A DNA stretch of 64,000 nt from assembly GCF_002355155.1 (NCBI RefSeq), contig NZ_AP017369.1:124001-188000 (forward strand), given 5' to 3'. The DNA is from Corynebacterium suranareeae. GTDB lineage: Bacteria; Actinomycetota; Actinomycetes; Mycobacteriales; Mycobacteriaceae. Positions 8,099 through 16,933 of the stretch are shown here, in pieces. Position numbers and translations under genes: made by a program. The stretch's first letter is position 1. Every line of letters starts with the position of its first letter. A model generated the notes under the pieces. That model searched no databases. It was not told the DNA's origin and was given only the letters and a program-made list of their open reading frames with translations.

Positions 8099-10435
8099 TT
8101 AAATATTGAGAACAAGTTTTGAGCATCCTTTAGCTCGGGAAACACAGGTGAGAATCTTGGCTCCGGTTTCTTTCTCCCGTTCGCTGAGCACATGATCACG
8201 GTGATCTATATCACCCGAAAGTACCCCAACTTCACATGTTCCGCAGAGCCCTTCGCGACAGTCGGCGTAAACATCATGACCAGAGCTTTCCAATGTTTCC
8301 AACAACGTGGTGTTTGCTGCCACGGTGAGCGCCTCGCCAGTGGAATTAATCTCTACTGTGAATTCTTCATTGTTGCTGGAATCAAGGGCATTAAGCGCAG
8401 TGAAGGTTTCATGTCGAATACTTCCTTCCGGCCACTGCGGTAATTGTTCAAGCAAAGAGCTGGTCAGCCGATCAGGACCGCAGGCAAGAAGTTGTACACC
8501 TTCAGCATGGCGTTTTTGGAACTGCTCAATATTAAGGCGTGTTCCTTCATCACTGATGTGAAGTTCTGTGTTGGGGCCATGATCACGTTCAATGCGGTCA
8601 AGATAGGCAAGGGTAGAGCGATTCTTGCCACAGTAGTGAAGCTCGTAGGAAATGCCACGTTTCTTGGCATCATCAGCCATGGCAAGCATAGGGGTAATGC
8701 CTACTCCTCCGGCTACGAGAATCAGGTGGGTGGCGTCTGCATCTGCTCGGAAATTGTTGCGCGGACCCCTGACATTAAGGGTGGATCCTTCCACCAAATT
8801 CTCATGAATCCACCGGGATCCACCACGACCATTGTGTTCTAGAGCAACGGCAATTTCCCAGGTCTGTGGATCATCCCCGCAGAGAGAATAATGGCGGTTA
8901 ACTCCACCCGCTTCCACTTCAATATGTGCACCTGGATGCCAGCTTGGCAGGGGATTGCCATCGGCGGTATCGGCGGATTCCTCGGATTCCGCGGATTCCA
9001 ACACAAGTCGGCGGATTCCTGGTACTGAATCATCAACATTTTTCACCATGAGTTTGCGGGTGCGTAGTTCACGGCTCGGACCGTTGAAAACCATCTCGGG
9101 AAATTCAGCAGGAGGTGTTTGCACTTTTGCTGGATCCCATTCCACCTGTAGTGCATTAGGTCCACGGAATGATGTGTTGGCTACAAATGTGAACTCTTGA
9201 TCAGCAAGAGTGAGATCAGGAAAGCGCGTGGTTAATTCCTGAAGGATAACTTGCAGCTCCAGACGAGCAAGATTTTTACCTAAACATTGGTGGCTGCCAT
9301 AACCGAAGGTGAGGTGCTGTGCCGAATTGTCGCGGTAAAGATCAATAACGTCTGGGTCTGGGAAAACCTCTGGATCACGGTTTGCTGCAGCGGACACCAT
9401 GAGCAGTTTTGAACCTTTAGGCAACTTCACGCCAGAAAGTTCCGTATCGGTAGTGGTGATCCTGCGCCACGCAGCAACACCGCCGGATAGCCTCAGGCAT
9501 TCTTCGATTGCGTTGGGGATAAGCTCTGGATGTTTGCCCAACTTTTGCCACAGGCCTGGGGTTTCCAAAATAAGCTTTACTGCATTCGCTCCAGAATGGG
9601 CTGTGGTCTCATGAGCTGCAACAATGCCGGCCATCATCATGGAGTGAAGGTAAGAATCTGTAACTACTTCTGGCATTTCTTTTTGCATGCGGATGGAAAA
9701 AGGCATCCATCCTTCCGCCTCTGGAGTTTCCCGTAGCTCTTCCAGAATATCGCCAGCTAGCTGCCAAAACTTACCCACCGAGGATGCGATTTCTGCTTGT
9801 TCCTCATCGCTTGGTCGACCCCAGGTAGAAACAGTATGGGCGACAGAATATTTGTGCAGCAGTTCCATGTCATGTTCTGGAACACCTAAGAAGTGGAAGG
9901 CCACGGTGAGCGGAACATCATAAAGCAGTGCCCCAACTAGATCGACGGTGCCTGAACCTTGGAATTGCTCAATGCGTTCGCGCACGAGTTTGCGCACCAT
10001 AACATCATGATGGGCAAGCTCTTTAGTATCGAATGCTCCACCTAACGCACGGCGTCGGGCAGTATGTTGTGGTTCATCCTCATTAACCAACGTGCGATTC
10101 AAACTGAAGTCATGAGCTTTGAGGATCTCCTGGGCTTCTTGGGTAAGCGGAGTGATTTTCTCCAAAGCATTGGAAGGTGAGTATGTGACATTGTCGCGGA
10201 AAACTTCTTGCACATCTTCATAACGGGTAATCACCCAGTACCCTAATTTTTCATCGAAGAAAATTGGGGCGTTTTCGCGTGCCCACTTTAAAGCTTCACC
10301 GGGGTTGAGCTGATATTCGGTGCCGAAAGGGTCAAAATTTTCAGCAGCTTTTTCTGCGCTAAAACCAAAAGGGCAAGTGGCGGGAGCGTAGCCATCATTT
10401 ACTTGGCTGGGGAGTGCTGAAAGATCGATAGACAT
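8099..10435 (-). CDS. Self-sufficient cytochrome P450 (P450-flavin reductase-2Fe2S fusion)
   Basis: A 778-residue three-domain protein matching the CYP116B (class VII) layout. Residues about 1-445 are a P450: I-helix AGIVAAHETTAHSG, ExxR region in EECLRLSG, heme loop FGYGSHQCLGKN with axial Cys384. Residues about 460-680 are a phthalate-dioxygenase-reductase type flavin/NADPH module (HYSLCGD flavin motif, VAGGVGITPM nucleotide motif). The end is a plant-type [2Fe-2S] ferredoxin, CREGLCGTCEVG with a final Cys in ILTCVSRA. It would take NADPH electrons internally and hydroxylate or O-dealkylate an unknown, probably aromatic, substrate. The ATG at 10435 is preferred over the TTG twelve bases upstream because GGAGG lies eight bases before it. 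Confidence 0.93.
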   Translation of the reverse strand: MSIDLSALPSQVNDGYAPATCPFGFSAEKAAENFDPFGTEYQLNPGEALKWARENAPIFFDEKLGYWVITRYEDVQEVFRDNVTYSPSNALEKITPLTQEAQEILKAHDFSLNRTLVNEDEPQHTARRRALGGAFDTKELAHHDVMVRKLVRERIEQFQGSGTVDLVGALLYDVPLTVAFHFLGVPEHDMELLHKYSVAHTVSTWGRPSDEEQAEIASSVGKFWQLAGDILEELRETPEAEGWMPFSIRMQKEMPEVVTDSYLHSMMMAGIVAAHETTAHSGANAVKLILETPGLWQKLGKHPELIPNAIEECLRLSGGVAAWRRITTTDTELSGVKLPKGSKLLMVSAAANRDPEVFPDPDVIDLYRDNSAQHLTFGYGSHQCLGKNLARLELQVILQELTTRFPDLTLADQEFTFVANTSFRGPNALQVEWDPAKVQTPPAEFPEMVFNGPSRELRTRKLMVKNVDDSVPGIRRLVLESAESEESADTADGNPLPSWHPGAHIEVEAGGVNRHYSLCGDDPQTWEIAVALEHNGRGGSRWIHENLVEGSTLNVRGPRNNFRADADATHLILVAGGVGITPMLAMADDAKKRGISYELHYCGKNRSTLAYLDRIERDHGPNTELHISDEGTRLNIEQFQKRHAEGVQLLACGPDRLTSSLLEQLPQWPEGSIRHETFTALNALDSSNNEEFTVEINSTGEALTVAANTTLLETLESSGHDVYADCREGLCGTCEVGVLSGDIDHRDHVLSEREKETGAKILTCVSRAKGCSKLVLNI

Positions 10436-10447
10436 GGTGTCCTCCAA

Positions 10448-10505
10448 TTTTTTGTGATGGCAAACACGTTATCCACATCACAAAATATTGTCAAGGTTTT
10501 GACAA
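10448..10505 (-). promoter_or_regulatory. Promoter and two inverted repeats upstream of the P450 fusion
   Basis: On the minus strand TTGACA followed by a 17-base spacer and TAACGT/GATAAC is a plausible promoter. The -35 is one half of a perfect inverted repeat TTGTCAA-4-TTGACAA (10488-10505). A second repeat, TTTGTGATG-16-CATCACAAA, covers 10451-10484 between the -10 and the start. Both look like repressor operators; no regulator gene is adjacent, so the protein is unknown. Confidence 0.5.
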
Positions 10506-11036
10506 TTTCAGGTATGGTGATCTGTTCTTACGCCTTCTACTCCAAGTGTTTATGTCAAATGATTGACTAAATATTGCGCTTTCTGCAGCTCGATCAAAGG
10601 GGATGAACTCATCGGATTTCTGCACATCCGGATTCCTTGGACAGCGCCTTTTACAGGCCGTTTAAGCGGCTGATTTTTGGCAATGGGTATTTGTATCACC
10701 TGGGGTCTTAAAAGGGCTTGAGGGGCGAATCTGTGGGGCTGTTTTTTTCTAACCGCTTTTTAAGTTTTGCGGTTCATTTCATCTGGAGACCAAGCGAGCC
10801 CGTCTGAGAGCAAGTTTTGGTCGCATACGCCGGTATCTCCGCCTTCAAATTTGATCTGGCGACCAAGAATCCTGCGAGCGCTTATGGATTTGGTCGTCTG
10901 TGCTGGTCCTAAGACACTGCCCAACCAGATCGCTAAAAACCAACCACGTCCCCAACATAAAACCGCTACTAGTCCCCCGAATCCCGAATTTTAAAGACAT
11001 ACTCCCAGGCCACAGATCTACCTTGCAGGAAACTCC
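10506..11036. repeat. Gene-free 530-bp stretch with two homologous hairpin units
   Basis: No credible gene is seen here. It contains a pair of related hairpins: 10788-10822 and 10861-10895, each 35 bases from GACCAA to TTGGTC and 73 bases apart, with shared flanks (ATCTGG before and TTTGGTCG at the end). Upstream at 10751-10772 is another stem AACCGC/GCGGTT next to a T-run. Together the stretch could be a structured RNA, a tandem protein-binding array or a decayed repeat. Confidence 0.45.
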
Positions 11037-12191
11037 CTAAACCACATACCCACGTTTGATCTGAACCCCGCGCACAATAGCTGAGCCACCTGCAAGAACC
11101 GCAAGTGCATAAAGCGGAGCGGAGGCATCAAAGTGGGGGAGGAGGGCGTCGAGAAGCACTGGGAGCCCAAATCCTAAATACGTGAACACGTAATAGATGC
11201 CGATGCCCGTGCCTCGTCGATTTAAAGGCGTATATGTTTCGATGCCTAAAAGCCCTTCGCGCAGGCAGAGCCCATATGCCGTGCCCAGCAGAATCGATGA
11301 AAGCGCGAAAAGCCACACCGGAACAGCGATGCCGCCAATCGCTGCCAGCAGCATTCCCGCTAAAGCACATAGCGCGCCAAAAATGCCGGAACCGCGTCCC
11401 CACTTGAATTTTCTGCCTAAAAATTGCGCGATCAATCCTGCGCTGAACGCGATGGCTGCGGCGATTCCCGGCAGCATGATGGTGTTAGAAAAATTCTCAG
11501 CCGTGCGCGCGGAAAGCACAACAAGGGATGTGGTGATGCAGCTAAACACCCAAATTGCCATCGGCAAAGAAACCGCAAGCGCCTTTGTCATGCTGCGCTT
11601 ATGGCTAATTCCCGTAGCCCCGCTGGAGGTGTTTTGTGTGCTGCGCGCATCGCCAAAAAGCCAGCCAATAATCACCGCGAGCAGTGAAAGGGCAACGGTT
11701 AAGGCAAACGGCAAAATAATGCTTGTCGACGCAACCCCCAACCCACTTGCCACAATCGGCCCCACCATAAAACCGGCAGTTAAAATAATTCCCGCCAGCG
11801 TGATACCACTTGCACCCCGTAGCCGACCTGCCCATGCAGTTCCTGCGCTAACAACCAGGCCAACCCCCAAGCCGACGATGAACCTTCCTACCAGCAAGGC
11901 GGGGCCATCATGGGCTAACAAAAGCATAAAGTTTCCGGCAGCAGAGACCACACCGCCGGTGAGGACAACGATGCGTGCACCAAAACGATCAGCAAGCACA
12001 CCGCCGGCAAGCAAATTGGGTAAAAGTCCCAGCGCATAAATACCAAAAGCGCCGTTGACCAGCACGCTTGATACACCTAGTTGTTCTCTGATCAGCACTA
12101 ACACTGAGGCAAAATGGTTAGCTGCCCACCCTGCGGTAAAAAGCAGGAAGGCAACGCCTAAGAAGACACGATTAGTGTTCCCTGATCTCAT
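11037..12191 (-). CDS. MFS permease
   Basis: A 384-residue major facilitator superfamily protein with about 12 hydrophobic segments. The loop 2-3 signature GGVLADRFGARIVVLTGG is present, and a charged central loop around residues 190-205 separates the two halves. The substrate cannot be read from sequence. It follows the TPR gene by 11 bases on the same strand, so it is probably the third gene of the HSP90-TPR-MFS operon. The start ATG at 12191 fits the usual short cytoplasmic N-terminus. Confidence 0.85.
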   Translation of the reverse strand: MRSGNTNRVFLGVAFLLFTAGWAANHFASVLVLIREQLGVSSVLVNGAFGIYALGLLPNLLAGGVLADRFGARIVVLTGGVVSAAGNFMLLLAHDGPALLVGRFIVGLGVGLVVSAGTAWAGRLRGASGITLAGIILTAGFMVGPIVASGLGVASTSIILPFALTVALSLLAVIIGWLFGDARSTQNTSSGATGISHKRSMTKALAVSLPMAIWVFSCITTSLVVLSARTAENFSNTIMLPGIAAAIAFSAGLIAQFLGRKFKWGRGSGIFGALCALAGMLLAAIGGIAVPVWLFALSSILLGTAYGLCLREGLLGIETYTPLNRRGTGIGIYYVFTYLGFGLPVLLDALLPHFDASAPLYALAVLAGGSAIVRGVQIKRGYVV

Positions 12192-12202
12192 GGGAGAACA
12201 CT

Positions 12203-15013
12203 TTAATCCATAAATCGTTCCTTTTCTTCAGCTTTCTTGGCCCAATATTCTGCCTTTTTGGGGTTGCCAAGATCGTCATAAACAGAGGACAGATAGGTGG
12301 CGTAATACGCCGATTGCTCGACGGGAATGTCGAGAACATTAAAGGCATTCTCGAGCATTTCTGCACCCGCCTCTAGATTTCCGCTTTGGAACGCATACAG
12401 GGCGCCTTGTTCAAGTTGGGATGCAGCGTTGGAAGGATCTCCAGTTGCCATCGCCAAGATATGCGCCCTGTGACATCCTTTGAGGCAGTCATCAAGGCGT
12501 TCAAAAGTGAAGTAAGTGCGGTTGAGGGATTCCTGCACATACAGCTTCTGCAGAGCGGAATCTGCGAGCTCATAGGCGGTATTTAAGGTATCAAGCGCCT
12601 CAGTCATCCCCAGATCTGCTTGAACAATGGCGATGTTATCGAGCAGTTTGATTTCTGCTTCGTGTTCATCATCAAGTACTTGGGCAAAGGGGAGTGTGTC
12701 ATTGAGCTCGTCCAGGAGCCACTCGAGTTCACCAAGGGAATATAAAACTCCAGTAAGCATATGCATTGCTTGGACTGCAATCTCAAAGTTTTCAAACGCA
12801 GCGGCCATTGCGCGAGCTTGAAGGAGGATCGCGGCAGCTGCCTTTGAATCAACGGTGACAAGGGTTCTTCCCAAAGCAAGAAGAGCCTCCATCTCCAGTT
12901 CATCAAATTCCGATTCTTGGGTAAATTTCGGTAGGAGAAGCTTTTCTAGAATCTCGCGAGCTTCAACTGGTTCGACCGCAGCAAGGTGGATACCCAACTT
13001 CAATTCTTGCTCGCGGTGTGGCAAACCTGCAGCCTGCATCGACTCGACGGCAAGCCTGGCCATTTCCACGACGCGTTCAGATTTCCCAAAAATGGAGTAA
13101 AACTCTGTGAACTGCTCTGCCAGATGAGCAGTGGCTTCACGCAAACCGGCATTGATCAAGAATCCAAGAACCTCATCGAGGATGGCTTCGCCGGTTTGTG
13201 TGTTTGGAGATTGTGGGGCCAAAGTCTCTATGTCCAAAGCAAGCAGGTGTTGGCCGTAAAGCATATCCAGCGTGTGCACCTGCGCCGCGGTTCCTACCTT
13301 GCGAAGCTCCAGGTAGGTGTCCTTATCTACTTCTCCATCCACTAGAGCAAGGTTGGACGCAAACGCAGAAAAACGGGCTTGCAGATTTTGTTGTGCAAAC
13401 TCCGGTTTGGATTCAGTAGCTGCGATGATTTCCTGGGCAACTTTATGCGCTTTGTAGCTTTCGCTTCCATAGGGAGCAAAATCTAGGCCATCGAGGCACA
13501 TTTGACGAAGCAGGATCCAAGATTTCAGATCACGTTCAAGAAGTTGCGCTTCGGTCAAAAATTCCGGTGTGTTGGGGTCTCTTAGCTCGTCATTAGTTTG
13601 CGCCTCAAGATAGTCAGCGGCCAAATAGTCCTGGCGACGAAGCTCATCGATGAACAGTTTGCGGCCTTTATCTTCCTGCTCTGGTGGGAAAAGCAAAGCC
13701 ATCGCGTAGTGCACGCGGTCAAAGTCGGAGAGTTGCGCAAATTCTTCGTCGCTCAGCACAAAACGCTGACAATCGGCAAAAGCTCCGCGCTTCAGACAGA
13801 TGTAGAACAACGACAGCTTATCCTCAACAGTTTCAGGTTCACTCGGGGTGGCTGTCTGCACCTGAAGCAGCAAATTGGATCCGCCTAAGTTCACTGGAAT
13901 ATCCAAATCGGCATTGGCCGTGGAGGCTTCAAAGCGTTTGGCAAAATTATCATTGCCATTGCGGGCGTCATATTCGCGGGCAAGGTTGCGCGCCAATTCC
14001 AGGCAGCGCTCTTTAAGCTTGTCGACGCTCAAATCCACATCTTGGCCAAACACCTCACCACTACCGGAGACAATCACATCGCCAAACCCTGCGCGGTCGG
14101 TAGAGGACAACAAGGTATAAGCACCCAAGTAGAACTGGAAATGTCCCAAGGTGGCCAACGGATCAGTGATCAATCGGTGCTGGTAGCGGGTAAGTAGAGC
14201 TAGCCCCTTGGAGTGGTTTCCGGTTACTCCAAGGAATTCTAAATGGCGCCCAACAGTATCAAGCGATTGAAACTCTGGATTTGCCTTGGCGCTGACGTCT
14301 TGTAGATGACGTGCAAATTCGACATCCCCAGTTTTCAACGCCTGCATCATAAAAGCAGCGGTAGTGGTCTCCGGCTCCATGACACAGCCGATTGAACCAA
14401 AGCTTAAGATCTGGGTAACAAGGTTTGATGCTTCGTCGAAATCTTTTGTTGCCATCGCGAGTGCAAATTTTCCTGCAATCTTGCAGGTTGGACAATCGTC
14501 GAAGGGATCGCTGTAGGAGGAGGCGTCGATAAGCTCTTGGCGCTTAAGCGCGTGCTCGAGGGAGCCGTTAATGAGGGCGTCGTCGCGGTATTCAATATCA
14601 ATCGCGAGATTCGGAATACCCGCGCTTGAGTAGTGGTCCTCCATCTGATCAAGCATGTCGTCGATCTGCTCACGCGTGAACAACACAGAGCTAACCACCA
14701 GGTTGAGGGCATTTTTGTACAGCCAAAACAGATCCGGATAGGAACCGTCTAAACTCTCACCAGGAAAACGCAGCGGATCGCGATCATGCATTCCAACAGC
14801 CGCGGAAAAGTGCGTAAGTAGGGAGGTGTGATCCACGTTGACATTAGCCAACGAGGCTAAAAACAACCGAGCCTTAAATTCTGTATCTTCATCCCCGGTT
14901 TCCTGCGCCACATTCAAAGCAAGCTGAAAAGTTTCAACTTGCTCATCATTCATGGGCATATTCATTGCACGATCTAATAACGCGCTTGCTGACTGCTCAA
15001 AGCCATAATCCAT
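12203..15013 (-). CDS. Large TPR-repeat protein
   Basis: A 936-residue, almost wholly helical and acidic protein without a signal peptide or membrane segment. Repeated helix pairs with the TPR spacing are seen, clearest in the last third (AELADSALQKLYVQESLNR, GALYAFQSGNLEAGAEMLENAFNVL, YLSSVYDDLGNPKKAEYWAKKAEEKE). It lies 26 bases behind the HSP90-like gene and 11 bases before the MFS gene. In eukaryotes TPR proteins are HSP90 co-chaperones, so a direct partnership is tempting but is inference only. No enzymatic motif is visible. Confidence 0.75.
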   Translation of the reverse strand: MDYGFEQSASALLDRAMNMPMNDEQVETFQLALNVAQETGDEDTEFKARLFLASLANVNVDHTSLLTHFSAAVGMHDRDPLRFPGESLDGSYPDLFWLYKNALNLVVSSVLFTREQIDDMLDQMEDHYSSAGIPNLAIDIEYRDDALINGSLEHALKRQELIDASSYSDPFDDCPTCKIAGKFALAMATKDFDEASNLVTQILSFGSIGCVMEPETTTAAFMMQALKTGDVEFARHLQDVSAKANPEFQSLDTVGRHLEFLGVTGNHSKGLALLTRYQHRLITDPLATLGHFQFYLGAYTLLSSTDRAGFGDVIVSGSGEVFGQDVDLSVDKLKERCLELARNLAREYDARNGNDNFAKRFEASTANADLDIPVNLGGSNLLLQVQTATPSEPETVEDKLSLFYICLKRGAFADCQRFVLSDEEFAQLSDFDRVHYAMALLFPPEQEDKGRKLFIDELRRQDYLAADYLEAQTNDELRDPNTPEFLTEAQLLERDLKSWILLRQMCLDGLDFAPYGSESYKAHKVAQEIIAATESKPEFAQQNLQARFSAFASNLALVDGEVDKDTYLELRKVGTAAQVHTLDMLYGQHLLALDIETLAPQSPNTQTGEAILDEVLGFLINAGLREATAHLAEQFTEFYSIFGKSERVVEMARLAVESMQAAGLPHREQELKLGIHLAAVEPVEAREILEKLLLPKFTQESEFDELEMEALLALGRTLVTVDSKAAAAILLQARAMAAAFENFEIAVQAMHMLTGVLYSLGELEWLLDELNDTLPFAQVLDDEHEAEIKLLDNIAIVQADLGMTEALDTLNTAYELADSALQKLYVQESLNRTYFTFERLDDCLKGCHRAHILAMATGDPSNAASQLEQGALYAFQSGNLEAGAEMLENAFNVLDIPVEQSAYYATYLSSVYDDLGNPKKAEYWAKKAEEKERFMD

Positions 15014-15039
15014 GTCTCCGAGCGTAGCGGAGGGTTACT

Positions 15040-16866
15040 TTAGAGTTCAGGTGATATAGACAAAGAAACCAGATCTGCCAACGAATCATTAAGCAATGTA
15101 CGTTCCTTAGCCAGCAATGGTCGCTTGCCAGAAAGTAAAGCTTGGACGTACAGCAAACGCACTGTCCTAGACACCACAGCGTGGTCATCTATTGATGCCA
15201 ATTGTCTGACCAGTGAGTTATTCCAATTCAGACACAACGCGGAAAGACCTTGGCTTTTCGAGGTATTGGCTGCCTGACGGCTCAAAGTGTCATCTACTGT
15301 TGCCAAAATATCCGCCCAGCGATCAGTAGTCGCGCTTTGTGTTTCATTGCGATCCCTTGAGGCTTGCGCCTTGGAATCAATAATCACCACAGCAGGAACA
15401 TCTGCAGGTTCAAAAACCCTCGTTGCGCCATTGATCTGGAAATCTTTCAGCGATTCTGTGACTTGCGCATCCAAGGCTCTGGCTTTTTCCATATCTTTTA
15501 GAGGTGGAAGCTCCATCAAATCCATGGATTCACGCAGGTCAGCGGTAGATACCGTAAGAGGAGGGTAGTGAACGGGAATGAGTCTAGCCAGGTCACTGTC
15601 ATGAACGTAGCCACCATTAATAATCAACGTATCCGGACGTGCAATGGCGTTGAGCTGCCTAAAATCATCCAACGTGGTGGCTAGCTGCAGTGAGATATCT
15701 TCAGTGATGCACAACGTGGTGATCTCACCAATGGTGATGCGCCCACGAGAGGTCTCCAAAGTAAGCAAGCCCAACATGGTTTCGGCCAAGTCTGGATCAG
15801 ATAGGCACAGTTCACGCAACGCTAAATCATGAATGGAAGTAAATTCTCGCACGCGGTGAGGTTTGGTCATAGCAAGATTAATCAGCCACGATTTAATGCG
15901 CTCACCGATATGTTCCCGGGTGGCAGCAAACGCAGTATCATCCATGAGTGCTTCACGCGATGCAGTTGGTTCCAAATCGCTGGAGTTGATCTCACACTCA
16001 ACAAAGAAAGCCCAGCTAGGAAGCACTGTTGAAGGTCCATCAGATACCAGCATTCGATTCACATAAATGCTGTGGCGCCGAGACATATGAGGAGCTTGCG
16101 CCTGAGGCAACACATAAGCCACACCTTCAATACCAGGCCCGGAAATGTCGATGACATCAAAAGGAGCCTTGCCTAAACGCTGTCTACCGGCATGAAACCT
16201 GACCTGGCTGTCCGTATTTTGCGCAAACGCCGGAGTGGTGGTGATAGTAGTGTTCTTCTCACCTTGCACCACGATGGGAAAAGGCAAGTAGCGGCCATAG
16301 TGGCTAGCAATGGAGACCACGGAATTTTCCGTTAACAATGTGCGCTCATCAGCACGCGGAGCAAGATGCACAGTAGTGCCCACGGGAATGACATCCGAGG
16401 CTTCCTGATTTAGGGTTTCGAGCAAAAATGTGCCATCGGCAAAACCCGTCCACCGAATCGCAGGCGACCCTTCCGCACGTGACACCATGATGATCTCATC
16501 TGCCACCATAAAACAACTAAGCAGTCCGATGCCGAACTGCCCAAGTCGGCCTTCGCGTTGCAAACCGAATTCATCGCGTTTCGACGTCCGACCCACCGTC
16601 GCCAACAATTCCCGCGCCTCCTGCACGGTCAGGCCCGTACCATTATCAATCAGTGAAAACGTGGCACGCTCTTTAGTAATCGGACGGATCTTAATACTCG
16701 GAACGTAATCAGCCTCGCCCATTTCCACACGAGCGGTACACGCATCAACTGCATTTTGTAACAACTCACGCACATACACCCGGGGGCCGGAATAAATATG
16801 ACGACTTAAAAGATCAACAACTCCACCGAGATCGACTTGGAAATTATCACGCGAGGTTTCATGCAT
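15040..16866 (-). CDS. HSP90-family (HtpG-like) ATPase
   Basis: A 608-residue GHKL ATPase of the HSP90 type. The nucleotide pocket is recognisable near the N-terminus: YVRELLQNAVDACTAR (catalytic Glu and Mg-binding Asn), DNGTGLTVQEARELLATVG, and the lid/glycine motif GQFGIGLLSCFMVAD. The middle domain holds RRHSIYVNRMLVSDG and NSSDLEPTASREALMDD, the counterparts of the catalytic-loop region of HtpG. It is shorter and more divergent than standard HtpG and probably a separate actinobacterial subfamily. First gene of an operon with the TPR and MFS genes; it is divergent from amn with only about 65 bases between the likely starts. A TTATAG box just upstream suggests a very short leader. Confidence 0.85.
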   Translation of the reverse strand: MHETSRDNFQVDLGGVVDLLSRHIYSGPRVYVRELLQNAVDACTARVEMGEADYVPSIKIRPITKERATFSLIDNGTGLTVQEARELLATVGRTSKRDEFGLQREGRLGQFGIGLLSCFMVADEIIMVSRAEGSPAIRWTGFADGTFLLETLNQEASDVIPVGTTVHLAPRADERTLLTENSVVSIASHYGRYLPFPIVVQGEKNTTITTTPAFAQNTDSQVRFHAGRQRLGKAPFDVIDISGPGIEGVAYVLPQAQAPHMSRRHSIYVNRMLVSDGPSTVLPSWAFFVECEINSSDLEPTASREALMDDTAFAATREHIGERIKSWLINLAMTKPHRVREFTSIHDLALRELCLSDPDLAETMLGLLTLETSRGRITIGEITTLCITEDISLQLATTLDDFRQLNAIARPDTLIINGGYVHDSDLARLIPVHYPPLTVSTADLRESMDLMELPPLKDMEKARALDAQVTESLKDFQINGATRVFEPADVPAVVIIDSKAQASRDRNETQSATTDRWADILATVDDTLSRQAANTSKSQGLSALCLNWNNSLVRQLASIDDHAVVSRTVRLLYVQALLSGKRPLLAKERTLLNDSLADLVSLSISPEL

Positions 16867-16933
16867 ACGCCTATAAAAGCACAGTTTTTAATTCACAGCG
16901 CATCCGGTGCCAGCTAAAGATAATGTGGTGCGC

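Noticed and set aside
10451..10484. GlxR (cAMP) site TGTGA...TCACA upstream of the P450 fusion
   Set aside because: The half-sites are about 20 bases apart instead of six, so it does not fit GlxR; described as an inverted repeat only.
11197..12039. 280-residue open frame on the plus strand over the MFS gene
   Set aside because: It is the antisense shadow of the permease: low-complexity Ala/Pro/Ser composition and no family match.
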